Assembly (NCBI GenBank): GCA_910587675.1 | Contig: CAJUMU010000006.1 | Coordinates: forward strand, 20,851-84,850 | Length of the DNA stretch: 64,000 nt | From: an uncultured Alistipes sp. | GTDB lineage: Bacteria > Bacteroidota > Bacteroidia > Bacteroidales > Rikenellaceae | Direction: 5' to 3' | In this document: positions 8,858 to 17,959 of the stretch, one piece after another | How positions within the stretch are numbered: the stretch's first letter is position 1 | Layout of the letters: each line of letters starts with the position of its first letter | Notes under the pieces: model-generated | Seen by the model: only the letters and a program-made list of their open reading frames with translations | Told to the model about the DNA's origin: nothing | Database searches by the model: none | Program-made: the position numbers and the translations under genes

Positions 8858-10696
8858 ATGGCCGACAACGACGCACATATCCGCCGCGCCATTCTCAAGT
8901 GGGTGGTATTAGGCGTTTTCGGAGTCATAGGATTCCGTGTCGCCTACATACAGCTCGTCGACACGAAGTACAAACGTCTCGCGGCGGGCAACGTGCTGCG
9001 TTACGAGGTGCAATACGCCCCGCGCGGCGAGGTGGTCGACCGCAACGGCGAATTCCTCGTGCAGAGCAAGGAGTGTTACGACCTTATGGTCATCCACCGC
9101 GACATCGGCAAGCAGGGATTCGACACCGTGCGTTTCTGCAACATAGTGGGCATCACCAAGGAGAAACTCGTCGCCGCGCTCCGCAACGCCCGCATGCGCC
9201 CGCGCGCCCCGATGCTCATCGCCAACTATGTGTCGAAGGAGGTCAAGCTGCGCTTCGAAGAGTGCAATTTCCCGGGCTTCTACACCGTCTACCGCACCGT
9301 GCGCCAATATCCGCGCAAGATAGGAGGCAACCTGCTGGGTTACGTGGGCGAGGTCAACGCCGATATCATCAAACGCAACCCCGAATACTCGGCGGGCGAC
9401 TACATCGGCATGAGCGGCGTGGAGGCGGCATACGAGGATGAGCTGCGCGGCAAGGACGGCGTGAAGATCCTCGAGGTGGACACCCACGGAGCGATCAAAG
9501 GCTCCTACATGAACGGCGCGTTCGATTCGCTCCCCATCCCGGGCCGCATGCTGACATGCACCATCGACGCCCGCCTGCAAGCCTTCGCCGAGGAGTTGAT
9601 GGAGGGCAAGGTGGGCGCCGTGGTGGCCATCGAACCCTCGACGGGCGAGATTCTGGTTATGGCGTCGTCGCCCACGTACGACCCCGACGAGCTGGTGGGC
9701 CGCGAACGAGGCAACAACTACATGGCGATGCTCTACAACAACCGCCAGCCGCTGTTCAACCGCGCCGTAAAGGCCAAGTATCCCCCCGGGTCGACGTTCA
9801 AGCTGGTGCAGGGGCTCATCGGCATGCAGGAGGGCGTCCTGCGCCCTTCGGATACCCACCCCTGCCACGACGGATATCACGTGGGGCGCATCAGCCAGAA
9901 GTGCCACTCCCACTACTCGCCGCTCGATCTGCGCAGCGCGGTGGCGCAGTCGTGCAACGCCTACTTCTGTTACGTGTTCCGCGACATAATCGAGAACCGC
10001 AAGTACGGCAGCGTGAAAAAAGGTCTCGAAGTGTGGGGCGAATACGTGCGCAGCTTCGGTTTCGGCCGCAAGCTCGAATCCGACTTCTTGGGCGAGGGAG
10101 GCGGCACGGTGCCAACGCGCGAGCTTTACGACAAACGCTACCGCAACTCGTGGAACGGGCTCACGGTGCTCTCGCTCTCCATCGGTCAGGGCGAGCTGGG
10201 CTGCACGCCCATGCAGATGGCCAACCTCGCCGCCACGATCGCCAACCGCGGCTACTACTACATACCTCACATCGTGAAGGCCGTCGAGGGGCGCGACTCG
10301 CTCGACAGCCGTTTCTACGAGAAACACTATACGAACGTCGACCCCCGACATTTCGAACCCATCGTCGAGGGCATGTGGAAGGGCGTGAACATCCCGGGCG
10401 CGGGCACCTCGTCGCAAGCCATGCTGCCCGGACTCGACGTGTGCGGCAAGACGGGCACGGCGCAGAATCCGCACGGGCAGGACCACTCGACCTTCCTTTC
10501 GTTCGCCCCCAAGGACAATCCGCGCATAGCCATCTCGGTCTATGTGGAGAACGGCGGTTTCGGCGCGGCCGCCGCGCTGCCCATCGCCAGCCTGATAGAG
10601 GAGTTTTACCTCACCGACACCATCACGCGTCCCAAAATGCTGGAGAATGTGAAGAACATGCAAATATACTATCCCTACTATGCCAAAAAGAGGTAA
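8858..10696 (+). CDS. mrdA: Penicillin-binding protein 2 (elongation transpeptidase)
   Basis: 612 residues. It cross-links peptidoglycan during cylindrical growth, anchored by an N-terminal transmembrane helix (about 12-30). The three penicillin-binding motifs are intact: STFK with the nucleophile Ser312, SCN at about 365 and KTGTA at about 531. The pedestal domain before them has the PBP2-type sequence PRGEVVDRNGEFL. The C-terminus overlaps the rodA start by 17 bases, so the PBP2-RodA pair is made together, as expected for a SEDS polymerase and its partner transpeptidase. Confidence 0.97.
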   Translation: MADNDAHIRRAILKWVVLGVFGVIGFRVAYIQLVDTKYKRLAAGNVLRYEVQYAPRGEVVDRNGEFLVQSKECYDLMVIHRDIGKQGFDTVRFCNIVGITKEKLVAALRNARMRPRAPMLIANYVSKEVKLRFEECNFPGFYTVYRTVRQYPRKIGGNLLGYVGEVNADIIKRNPEYSAGDYIGMSGVEAAYEDELRGKDGVKILEVDTHGAIKGSYMNGAFDSLPIPGRMLTCTIDARLQAFAEELMEGKVGAVVAIEPSTGEILVMASSPTYDPDELVGRERGNNYMAMLYNNRQPLFNRAVKAKYPPGSTFKLVQGLIGMQEGVLRPSDTHPCHDGYHVGRISQKCHSHYSPLDLRSAVAQSCNAYFCYVFRDIIENRKYGSVKKGLEVWGEYVRSFGFGRKLESDFLGEGGGTVPTRELYDKRYRNSWNGLTVLSLSIGQGELGCTPMQMANLAATIANRGYYYIPHIVKAVEGRDSLDSRFYEKHYTNVDPRHFEPIVEGMWKGVNIPGAGTSSQAMLPGLDVCGKTGTAQNPHGQDHSTFLSFAPKDNPRIAISVYVENGGFGAAAALPIASLIEEFYLTDTITRPKMLENVKNMQIYYPYYAKKR

Positions 10697-12143
10697 CAAC
10701 GCGCAAATGCCGCTCTTCGAGGGGGTCGACCGCATAGCCGTCATCCTCTACCTGCTGCTCGTGGCGGCGGGCATGGTCTGCATCACCTCGGCGTCGTACA
10801 ACGACAGCATCGAGGAGGTCTTCTCGTTCAAACACTTCTACATGAAGCAGGTGATATGGATCGGCGCGGCCTTCGGCACGGCGCTCTTCATCCTGCTCCT
10901 CGACTCGCGATACTACCACATGTACGCATATTACGCCTATGCGGCGGGTATCCTGCTCATCGCGGGAACGCTGGTGCTGCCCGAAAAGATAGCCCCGGTA
11001 GTGAACGGCGCGAAGGCGTGGTACAAATTCAGCGAATCGGTGCGAATCCAGCCCGTGGAATTCGCCAAGATAGCCACCGCACTGGCCGTGGCGCGCATCA
11101 TGAGCAACTACTCGTTCTCCATCAAACGCATAGGCGACCTTTTCAGGGTGGGGCTCATAATCATGCTGCCGATGGCCATCATCGTATTGCAGAACGACAC
11201 GGGATCGGGCGTGGTGCTCTGCTCGTTTCTGTTCGTGCTCTACCGCGAGGGTCTGAACAAATGGATCTGCATCCCGATCCTCATGGTAGCCGCGCTGTTC
11301 ATCTCGTCGTTCCTCTTCACGCCGCTGTTCCTGCTGTCGCTTCTGGTGCTCATCTTCACCATCTCCGACGCCATGATGATAGGCGCGTGGCGCGAGCACA
11401 TAGTGTTTCTGGCAAGCGTAGGAGTGGCGACGCTCGCGCTCTACACCCTCTCGCTGCTGCTGTGGGACAGAGCCTTGAGCGCATACGTCTGCATGCTCAT
11501 CGTGATGATAGCCGCCGTGGTCGTCGTCGCGCTGCTGGCCGTGAAGAAGAACATAGCGTCGATATTCCTCACGCTGGCCCTCTTCGTCGGCTCGATGATC
11601 TTCGTGCCCACCACCGACATAATATTCGAATCGATACTCAAACCCCACCAGCGCGAACGCATACTCAGCTTCCTCGGCATCGTGAGCGACCCGAGCGGCG
11701 CGGACTACAACGTCAACCAGTCGAAGATCGCCATCGGCTCGGGCGGATTGTTCGGCAAGGGGTTCATGCAAGGCACGCAGATAAAGTACAACTTCGTCCC
11801 CGAGAAACACACCGACTTCATCTTCTGCACCGTGGGCGAGGAGTGGGGATTCGTCGGCGCGGCGTTGGTTCTGGGTCTGCTCTGCGCGCTCATACTGCGC
11901 CTGATGAAGATAGGCGAACGCCAGCAGGAGCCGTTCAGCCGTATTTACAGCTACTGCGTGGCGTCGATACTGCTGTTCCACGTGCTGGTGAACGTCGGCA
12001 TGACGATAGGACTCATGCCCGTAATGGGCATCCCGCTGCCGTTCATGAGTTACGGAGGATCGTCGCTCGTGGCGTTCACCATATTGGTGTTCATAGCCAT
12101 ACGACTCGACGCCTCGCCCCGCAAGGGACTTTCGGAATGGTAA
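10680..12143 (+). CDS. rodA: SEDS peptidoglycan glycosyltransferase RodA
   Basis: 487 residues, many membrane helices. RodA polymerises lipid II together with PBP2. The SEDS signatures are present: the WYKFSESVRIQPVEFAKIA block near 105-123, EEWGFVGAALVL near 390 and GIPLPFMSYGGSS near 450. The protein is about 110 residues longer than E. coli RodA because of extra hydrophobic segments between roughly residues 195 and 310; long RodA proteins of this kind are usual in Bacteroidota as far as I know. It overlaps mrdA by 17 bases. Confidence 0.96.
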   Translation: MPKRGNNAQMPLFEGVDRIAVILYLLLVAAGMVCITSASYNDSIEEVFSFKHFYMKQVIWIGAAFGTALFILLLDSRYYHMYAYYAYAAGILLIAGTLVLPEKIAPVVNGAKAWYKFSESVRIQPVEFAKIATALAVARIMSNYSFSIKRIGDLFRVGLIIMLPMAIIVLQNDTGSGVVLCSFLFVLYREGLNKWICIPILMVAALFISSFLFTPLFLLSLLVLIFTISDAMMIGAWREHIVFLASVGVATLALYTLSLLLWDRALSAYVCMLIVMIAAVVVVALLAVKKNIASIFLTLALFVGSMIFVPTTDIIFESILKPHQRERILSFLGIVSDPSGADYNVNQSKIAIGSGGLFGKGFMQGTQIKYNFVPEKHTDFIFCTVGEEWGFVGAALVLGLLCALILRLMKIGERQQEPFSRIYSYCVASILLFHVLVNVGMTIGLMPVMGIPLPFMSYGGSSLVAFTILVFIAIRLDASPRKGLSEW

Positions 12144-12174
12144 ACAAACATTGCAAAACAAGCATTACGCAACT

Positions 12175-13164
12175 ATGATATTCGTATACTACATCCTCAC
12201 GGCCGCGGCCGTCGTATGGTTCTCGATCGCCGCTTCGCGCTACATCGACATGATCGACCGCACCACCCGCCTCTCGGGAGCTTTCCTCGGCGGAGTGCTC
12301 CTGTCGGCCGTCACATCGCTGCCCGAACTCTTCACCAGCATCTCCGCCACGGTGCTCATCGACAACCCTAGCCTCTGCATAGGCAATATTTTGGGCAGCA
12401 ATCTGTTCAATTCGGGAATGTTAGCCGTCGTGATACTCTTTTTCCTATGCCGATTCTCTGCGACGAAGCTGTCGCGCAGCCACGGCTATGTGGTAGGATT
12501 CCTGCTTTTGATGTATTGCGCCGTCGCGGCCAACATGCAGGGATGGATATCGGCCGACATCATATTGGACAACAGCGAATTTCCGTGGTTGTACGTAAAC
12601 GTCACCTCGTTGCTGCTCATAGCGTTCTATGTCATGTCGATACGTTATCTGGCCGCCGACAACGTATCGGCCGCGGCCGATGCGCCGCAGAGCGACGACG
12701 ATAATGCGACCGATCTGTCGCTGCGCACCATAGTGGTGCGCTTCACTCTGGCGAGCTTGGGAATCATCGCGGCGAGCATCGCGCTGACATACATCACCGA
12801 CGACATAGCCGCTGCCTACAATCTCGGATCGGGACTGGCGGGAGCGTTGTTCCTCGGCGTAGCCACCTCGCTGCCCGAGGTCACCTCCACCATATCGCTC
12901 TTCCGCATGCGAAATTTCGACATAGCGTTCGGCAACATCATCGGCAGCAACGTATTCAATTTCTTCGTGCTGGCCATCGCCGATCTGCTCTATGCGGGTT
13001 GCGGCGTCTACGACTTCTCGGACGACAAGGTGGTAAACCTCACCCTTTTCGGCATAGCGGCCTCGGTGGCCACTCTCGTCATGCTGCGCTGCCGCGCCGC
13101 ATGGGCCAAAGCCGTGTGCGCCGCCCTGACCGCCGCATGCTACATAGCGTTTCTGGCGGTATAG
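12175..13164 (+). CDS. Sodium/calcium exchanger (CaCA superfamily) membrane protein
   Basis: 329 residues from the ATG at 12175; a TTG 24 bases upstream is in frame but less likely. About ten hydrophobic helices form two halves. Each half has the alpha-repeat of cation/Ca2+ exchangers: TSLPELFTSISA with GNILGSNLFNSG in the first, and TSLPEVTSTISL with GNIIGSNVFNFF in the second. The acidic residue in each TSLPE is the ion ligand in the family. It probably exports Ca2+ in exchange for Na+ or H+. It follows rodA by 31 bases on the same strand and may be carried on the end of the mre transcript. Confidence 0.88.
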   Translation: MIFVYYILTAAAVVWFSIAASRYIDMIDRTTRLSGAFLGGVLLSAVTSLPELFTSISATVLIDNPSLCIGNILGSNLFNSGMLAVVILFFLCRFSATKLSRSHGYVVGFLLLMYCAVAANMQGWISADIILDNSEFPWLYVNVTSLLLIAFYVMSIRYLAADNVSAAADAPQSDDDNATDLSLRTIVVRFTLASLGIIAASIALTYITDDIAAAYNLGSGLAGALFLGVATSLPEVTSTISLFRMRNFDIAFGNIIGSNVFNFFVLAIADLLYAGCGVYDFSDDKVVNLTLFGIAASVATLVMLRCRAAWAKAVCAALTAACYIAFLAV

Positions 13165-13178
13165 CGAAAGGAGTGACG

Positions 13179-13775
13179 TCACTCCTCCACGAAGGCGTCC
13201 AGCTCGCAATAGACTCTCTGCACGGGCAGTCCCATCACGTTATAGAACGAACCTTCTATACCCTCGATGCCGACATACCCGATCCACTCCTGAATGCCGT
13301 AACCGCCCGCCTTGTCCATCGGGCGGTAGTTGTCGACATAATAATCGATCTCCTCGTCGGCGAGTCGGCGGAAACGCACCTGCGAACGGGCCGAGAAACT
13401 GCGCACGCGCTCGTCGTCGCGCAACGTCACGCCCGTTATAACCTCGTGCTCGCGCCCCGACAACCGACGCAGCATATCCACCGCCGCATCGCGGTCGGCG
13501 GGTTTGCCGAGCACCGCGCCACCCGCCACGACCACCGTGTCGGCCGTCAGCAGAATGTCCCGCGCCTCCAACACCGCGGGATAAGCCTCGCTTTTCAACC
13601 GCGACAGATACTCCGCCACTTCGGCGGCAGGCAAATCGGCGGGATAGATCTCCTCGCATTCGAAACGCTCGGCGAGCGTGTGTTCCAATCCCGCGTCCGA
13701 CAGCAATTGTCGGCGGCGCGGCGATTGCGACGCCAAAATAAGGCGATAGCGTTTGAGTTTTTCGTGTAACAGCAT
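13179..13775 (-). CDS. maf: Maf family nucleoside triphosphate pyrophosphatase
   Basis: 198 residues. Maf proteins hydrolyse dTTP/UTP or modified nucleotides to monophosphates and act as house-cleaning enzymes linked to septum inhibition. The family start RLILASQSPRRRQLLSDAGL (9-29) and the later TADTVVV block with its catalytic Asp are clear, as is the GYGIQEWIGYVGIEGIEGSF patch. The dTTP/UTP-specific subtype is likely from the overall pattern but not proven. It converges on the CaCA exchanger, with 14 bases between the stops. Confidence 0.93.
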   Translation of the reverse strand: MLLHEKLKRYRLILASQSPRRRQLLSDAGLEHTLAERFECEEIYPADLPAAEVAEYLSRLKSEAYPAVLEARDILLTADTVVVAGGAVLGKPADRDAAVDMLRRLSGREHEVITGVTLRDDERVRSFSARSQVRFRRLADEEIDYYVDNYRPMDKAGGYGIQEWIGYVGIEGIEGSFYNVMGLPVQRVYCELDAFVEE

Positions 13776-13847
13776 ATTTAAATATATAAAATGGCCGCAG
13801 CCAGCGCGACTCTGACGCGTCGCATTTTAACTACTTCGACCTGCATA

Positions 13848-13931
13848 TCGGAGCGCAGCGACCGAAGTCCCCTCCGAGGAGGGGATTTAGGGGAGGGTCA
13901 GACTTGTAAACGCGGCCAAAGGCCGCGGGTA
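13848..13931. repeat. 84-bp repeat, copy 1 (inverted with respect to 40284-40367)
   Basis: This 84-bp segment is the reverse complement of 40284-40367 with a single mismatch. It contains two hairpins, CGCGGCC/GGCCGCG and CCCCTCC/GGAGGGG. It sits in the 213-bp gap upstream of maf and downstream of the FAH gene and has no coding potential. The rest of this gap shows nothing recognisable. Confidence 0.85.
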
Positions 13932-13988
13932 GACGACCATCGGATTTAATCTTGCGATACAGTAATACAAATACATCGAAATATGTAA

Positions 13989-14612
13989 TTACCTTATATC
14001 GAAATCGAGCAGGGTCCGCCCGCCCAACCGCGCGCGAATATTGTCGCCCCGCACCACGGGTCCCACGCCGACGGGGGTTCCCGTAAAGATCAAATCGCCG
14101 ATCCGCAGCGTCATGAACCGCGACACGTAACTTACGATCTCGTCCACCGTGAAAACCATCTCTTCGGTGCGGCCTCGCTGGCGCACCTCGCCGTTCATCT
14201 CCATCTCGAACTCCAGCCGCTGCACGTCGCCGCCCAGCTCCGCGAGCGGTATGAACTCGGGCGAAAGCGCCGCCGAGTGGTCGAACCCCTTGCACAACTC
14301 CCACGGCAGCCCTTCGGCTATGGCCTCGCGCTGACGGTCGCGCGCCGTGAAGTCGATGCCGAGCCCCACCTCGTCGTAACAACGATGGGCGAAACGCCGG
14401 TCGATGCACTTCGCCAAACGGTTGATCCTCACCACCAGCTCGCACTCGTAATGCACCTCGTCCGAAAACGAGGGCACGTAAAACGGATCGTTGTTGCGCA
14501 ACAACGCCGTGTCGGGTTTCAGAAAAAAGACGGGTTCGCGCGGCACCTCGCCGCCGTCATGCAACTCGGCCGCATGGGCGGCATAGTTGCGAGCCATGCA
14601 AATTATCTTCAT
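13989..14612 (-). CDS. Fumarylacetoacetate hydrolase (FAH) family protein
   Basis: 207 residues. The family includes acylpyruvate hydrolases and oxaloacetate tautomerases, cytoplasmic metal-dependent enzymes. Family features are the RNYAAHAAE start, KPDTALL, the metal-ligand region HYECELVVRI, GLGIDFTARDRQ and FTGTPVGVGPV. The start is the ATG at 14612, which overlaps the lpxB stop as ATGA, so this is the last gene of the MBL-FkbM-trmD-lpxB-FAH operon. An in-frame reading upstream of this ATG runs through lpxB in the wrong frame and is not real. The substrate is unknown. Confidence 0.9.
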   Translation of the reverse strand: MKIICMARNYAAHAAELHDGGEVPREPVFFLKPDTALLRNNDPFYVPSFSDEVHYECELVVRINRLAKCIDRRFAHRCYDEVGLGIDFTARDRQREAIAEGLPWELCKGFDHSAALSPEFIPLAELGGDVQRLEFEMEMNGEVRQRGRTEEMVFTVDEIVSYVSRFMTLRIGDLIFTGTPVGVGPVVRGDNIRARLGGRTLLDFDIR

Positions 14613-15745
14613 CGTTTCAACATCTTCAAATCCTCGACCATCCGCGCGGCGAACCGTTCGCTCGCGCCGTCGCCGCCGATTATGCGCCGCAACTCCGCAA
14701 AGTCGGCCTTCATCCGCTCGCGCTCGGCGCCTCCCTCCAGCACGGCCCGCAGCTCCGCCTCGGCATACTCCACGCTCGGCCGACACTGCACTATCTCTCG
14801 CACCGCCTCGCGCCCCAGATTCAGATTCACCAGCGACACGTAAGGAATCTTAAGCACGTAAGGCTTCAGCTTCTCGTAAATCCACGGCACGCCGTACACC
14901 ACCACTTCGGGCACATCGAGCAGAGCCGTCTCCAGCGTCGCCGTGCCCGACGTCACCACAGCCGCCTCGGCGACGGCGAGAAGCTCGTAAGTCTTGTCGA
15001 ACACATACCTCACGGCCGTACCCGCAGTGCAGCGATCGTACTCGGCGCGGTCGATCCACGACACCCCCGCCACCACGAACTGACGGTCGGGAATACGCTC
15101 CGCCAACTCGGCCATGAAGCGCAAATTGGCGCGTATCTCGCTTCGGCGGCTGCCCGCCAGCAACGCCACCGCGGGACGGCCGTCCAACCCGTTCTCGCGG
15201 CGGAACTCCTCGGCCGATGGGAACGACTCGCGGCGGCGCGCTATGGCATCCATCAACGGATTGCCCTCGAACGCGGCGTCGATGCCCTTGCGACGGAAAT
15301 ACTCTTTCTCGAACGGGAAAATTATATACAGCCTATCGACGAACCGCCTCAACGCCTTCACGCGCCACTCCTTCCACGCCCACACCTTCGGCGCGATGTA
15401 GTAGAACACCTTAAGGCCGTGACGGTGGGCGAACTCGGCCATCTTGACGTTGAATCCCGGGTAATCGATCAAAATCAACACGTCGGGCGCGAAACGCAAA
15501 ACGTCCTCGCGACACTCGCGCATCTGTCGGGCGATGGTCCCCAGATTGGCCAGCACGTCGGCGATACCGAAAAACGAGGTCTCGCGATAGTGCTTCACCA
15601 GATTCGCGGCCCCGCCCGCCTCGGCCATCATGTCGCCGCCCCAGAAGCGGAACTCCGCCTCGGGGTCGGCCTTCGCCAATCCGCGCATCAGATTCGCGCC
15701 GTGCAGGTCGCCCGAGGGCTCGCCCGCTATAAGATAGTATCGCAT
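14609..15745 (-). CDS. lpxB: Lipid-A-disaccharide synthase
   Basis: 378 residues, a family GT19 glycosyltransferase that joins UDP-2,3-diacylglucosamine and lipid X to the lipid A disaccharide on the inner membrane. The N-terminal GEPSGDLHGANLM (8-20) is diagnostic, as are FYYIAPKVWAWKEWR and LLAGSRRSEI. The C-terminal part has the GT-B nucleotide-binding region with TSGTATLETALL. It follows trmD after 15 bases and overlaps the FAH gene by four bases. In many Bacteroidota lpxB follows surE; here trmD takes that place. Confidence 0.97.
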   Translation of the reverse strand: MRYYLIAGEPSGDLHGANLMRGLAKADPEAEFRFWGGDMMAEAGGAANLVKHYRETSFFGIADVLANLGTIARQMRECREDVLRFAPDVLILIDYPGFNVKMAEFAHRHGLKVFYYIAPKVWAWKEWRVKALRRFVDRLYIIFPFEKEYFRRKGIDAAFEGNPLMDAIARRRESFPSAEEFRRENGLDGRPAVALLAGSRRSEIRANLRFMAELAERIPDRQFVVAGVSWIDRAEYDRCTAGTAVRYVFDKTYELLAVAEAAVVTSGTATLETALLDVPEVVVYGVPWIYEKLKPYVLKIPYVSLVNLNLGREAVREIVQCRPSVEYAEAELRAVLEGGAERERMKADFAELRRIIGGDGASERFAARMVEDLKMLKR

Positions 15746-15760
15746 AGTGCCGATTTTTAG

Positions 15761-16450
15761 TTATCGTTCCGTCTTGTCGGCCAACAGATCGGGCCGCAAC
15801 CGCTGCGTGCGCTCCCACGACTGCTCATCCTGCCACTTCTCGATCTCGGCGAAGTTGCCCGACAACAACACGTCGGGCACGCGCCAGCCGTTGAACTCGG
15901 CGGGACGGGTATAGACGGGCGGAGCGAGCATATCGTCCTGAAAACAGTCGGTCAACGCCGACGCCTCGTCGCCGATGGCTCCCGGGATGATGCGCACCAC
16001 CGAATCGGCTATGATGCAGGCCGCCAGCTCGCCGCCCGTAAGCACGTAATCGCCTATCGATATCTCGCGGGTAATCAAGTGCTCGCGGATGCGGTGGTCG
16101 ACGCCCTTGTAATGGCCGCAGAGGATTATGATGTTCTCCAGCATCGAGAGGCGATTGGCCTCGTGCTGGTCGTAACGCACCCCGTCGGGCGAGGTGAAGA
16201 TCACCTCGTCGTACGCGCGTTCGCTCTTGAGTTTCTCTATGACGCGGAATATCGGTTCGGGCTTCATCACCATGCCCGCCTCGCCGCCGAAGGGATAGTC
16301 GTCCACGGTGCGGCGTTTGTCGTCGGTATAGTCGCGAAGGTTGTGCACCACGATTTCGGCCAACCCCTTCTCCTGCGCCCGTTTGAGGATCGACTCGTTG
16401 AGAGGCGAAGCCAGCAGCTCGGGCACCACGGTAATAATATCTATTCTCAT
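15761..16450 (-). CDS. trmD: tRNA (guanine37-N1)-methyltransferase
   Basis: 229 residues, the normal TrmD length. It methylates G37 of tRNAs that read CNN codons, using S-adenosylmethionine bound in a SPOUT trefoil knot. The knot sequences ILCGHYKGVDHRI and EISIGDYVLTGGELA are clear, and the N-terminal MRIDIITVVPE is typical. It starts inside the FkbM stop (ATGA overlap at 16447-16450), so translation is coupled. The usual partners rimM, rpsP and rplS are not near it. Confidence 0.97.
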   Translation of the reverse strand: MRIDIITVVPELLASPLNESILKRAQEKGLAEIVVHNLRDYTDDKRRTVDDYPFGGEAGMVMKPEPIFRVIEKLKSERAYDEVIFTSPDGVRYDQHEANRLSMLENIIILCGHYKGVDHRIREHLITREISIGDYVLTGGELAACIIADSVVRIIPGAIGDEASALTDCFQDDMLAPPVYTRPAEFNGWRVPDVLLSGNFAEIEKWQDEQSWERTQRLRPDLLADKTER

Positions 16451-17202
16451 CGCTGATGTTTTTCGTATCTGAAAATTATGTCGCGGCCGTCGTCGCCGCC
16501 TCCGTCGCGCAAAGGATGCTCCGCCCCGTCGTCGCCCAACGTGAAGGCTTCATAGCCCATCTCGGCGAACATGCCGCGGACAATACGCCTGTTCTCGCCG
16601 TCGGTCTCAACCAGCACCGTGGGACGATGCCGCTCGATCAGGCCGCGCATCTCGCGCAGCACCACCGTTTCGTATCCCTCTATGTCGCACTTGATGAAGT
16701 CTATGCGCTCCGCCTCAGCGAACACCTCGCTGCCGCGCCGCATCCGCGCCGTGAACCTCACCGCCTCCGACGACGCGCCGCCCTCGTTCACGAAGTTGCG
16801 CCCCGTGCCGAAATAGCCCGCCGAAGCGACCGAGTCGTTGGCCATCTCTATCTCGCCCTCGCGCTCGCCCAGAGCGCAATTCAGAAGCGTGACATTGCGC
16901 CGACGGCGGAGATTGCGCCGCAGCACGTCGAATATTACGGGCACGGGCTCCACGGCATACACATGCCCTTCGTCGCCGACCAGACGCGACAGCGGCGAGG
17001 AGTAATACCCCAGATTGGCCCCGATGTCGATCGCTGTGTCGCCCTCGCGCACGAGCGCGGGCAGATGGTAGACATACTCCAAGGCCCGCGAGCGTCGGCC
17101 GAGGCCCAACGCCCGACAGATGAAGAACATGCGGCTCACCACCCGCAGATAACGCTCCAGCGGCAGCAGACGGTAGAGCAGCCTGTGCAACGCCCTACTC
17201 AT
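16447..17202 (-). CDS. FkbM family SAM-dependent methyltransferase
   Basis: 251 residues. The SAM-binding motif I is AIDIGANLGYYSSPLSRLV (about 57-75) followed by VYAVEPVP, and FIKCDIEGYETVVLREM is the FkbM signature. Family members methylate hydroxyl groups on sugars or secondary metabolites, and several act in cell-surface glycan modification. The place beside lpxB would suit a surface-glycan role, but that is inference. It overlaps the upstream MBL gene by 8 bases and trmD by 4. The N-terminus is rich in Arg/Leu with no signal peptide. Confidence 0.87.
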   Translation of the reverse strand: MSRALHRLLYRLLPLERYLRVVSRMFFICRALGLGRRSRALEYVYHLPALVREGDTAIDIGANLGYYSSPLSRLVGDEGHVYAVEPVPVIFDVLRRNLRRRRNVTLLNCALGEREGEIEMANDSVASAGYFGTGRNFVNEGGASSEAVRFTARMRRGSEVFAEAERIDFIKCDIEGYETVVLREMRGLIERHRPTVLVETDGENRRIVRGMFAEMGYEAFTLGDDGAEHPLRDGGGDDGRDIIFRYEKHQR

Positions 17203-17863
17203 ACCGCACTTCGTTGTTCATGACCTCCGTTACGAAGGGGTTGTAAAGAGCCTCGTGGCCCAAATCGGTCTCCTCGCCGTGACCCGGGTAGACCTTCACG
17301 TCGTCGCCCAGCGGCATTATCTTGTCCAGAATCGACCGCATGATCCACGAGTAGTCGCCGCCCGGCAGATCGGTGCGGCCTATGCTCTCGCGAAAGAGCG
17401 TGTCGCCCGTAAAGAGCGACTTCGATAGCGGTTCATATAACGCCACATGCCCGGGAGTGTGGCCCGGAGTCGATATGATCCGAAGCTCGGTTCGGCCGAA
17501 GCTCACCGCGTCGCGGCCGTCGAGGTCGATATCTATGCGCTCGGGCATATCTCCCGCCCGCACCCCGAAAAGCTCGGCGCTCGTCGACGAGGCCTTCAAC
17601 AGAAACTCGTCCTTCGACGATAGGGCGAAGGGCGCGCCGTAACGGCGGCACACGAAATCGACGCCCAGCAGATGGTCGAAATGGCCGTGGGTGTTGATCG
17701 CCAGAACGGGTTTCAGCTCCCGCTCGGCCAAAAAGCCCTCCAATGCGGCGTTCTCGCGCTCGGTCATGTTGCCCGCGTCGATCACGGCCGCCTGCCGCGT
17801 GTCGTCCCACACCACATAGGTGTTCTCCTGCAACGGATTAAAAACAAGTCTTGCTATATTCAT
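17195..17863 (-). CDS. MBL-fold metallo-hydrolase (glyoxalase II-like)
   Basis: 222 residues. The zinc-binding motif THGHFDH, the following STPGHTPGHV and FTGDTLF, and a C-terminal PGHGEETDL give the full ligand set of the glyoxalase II-like metallo-beta-lactamase family. Proteins of this length and type are usually annotated as hydroxyacylglutathione hydrolase-like, though Bacteroidota lack glutathione as a main thiol, so the true substrate is probably another thioester. It is the first gene of the five-gene operon down to the FAH gene and has a -7 box just upstream. Confidence 0.9.
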   Translation of the reverse strand: MNIARLVFNPLQENTYVVWDDTRQAAVIDAGNMTERENAALEGFLAERELKPVLAINTHGHFDHLLGVDFVCRRYGAPFALSSKDEFLLKASSTSAELFGVRAGDMPERIDIDLDGRDAVSFGRTELRIISTPGHTPGHVALYEPLSKSLFTGDTLFRESIGRTDLPGGDYSWIMRSILDKIMPLGDDVKVYPGHGEETDLGHEALYNPFVTEVMNNEVRYE

Positions 17864-17898
17864 ATTTTCGAATTTTATCGTTATGATTTGTTCCGTGT

Positions 17899-17906
17899 CA
17901 AAGTTA
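17899..17906 (-). promoter_or_regulatory. TAnnTTTG -7 box of the MBL-FkbM-trmD-lpxB-FAH operon
   Basis: Reads TAACTTTG on the minus strand, 36 bases before the MBL start. The -33 side is weak. Confidence 0.5.
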
Positions 17907-17959
17907 CTAATTTTACGCCAATACCGAAAATCCCGACCCTCGGGCCGACTGCCTCCGCG

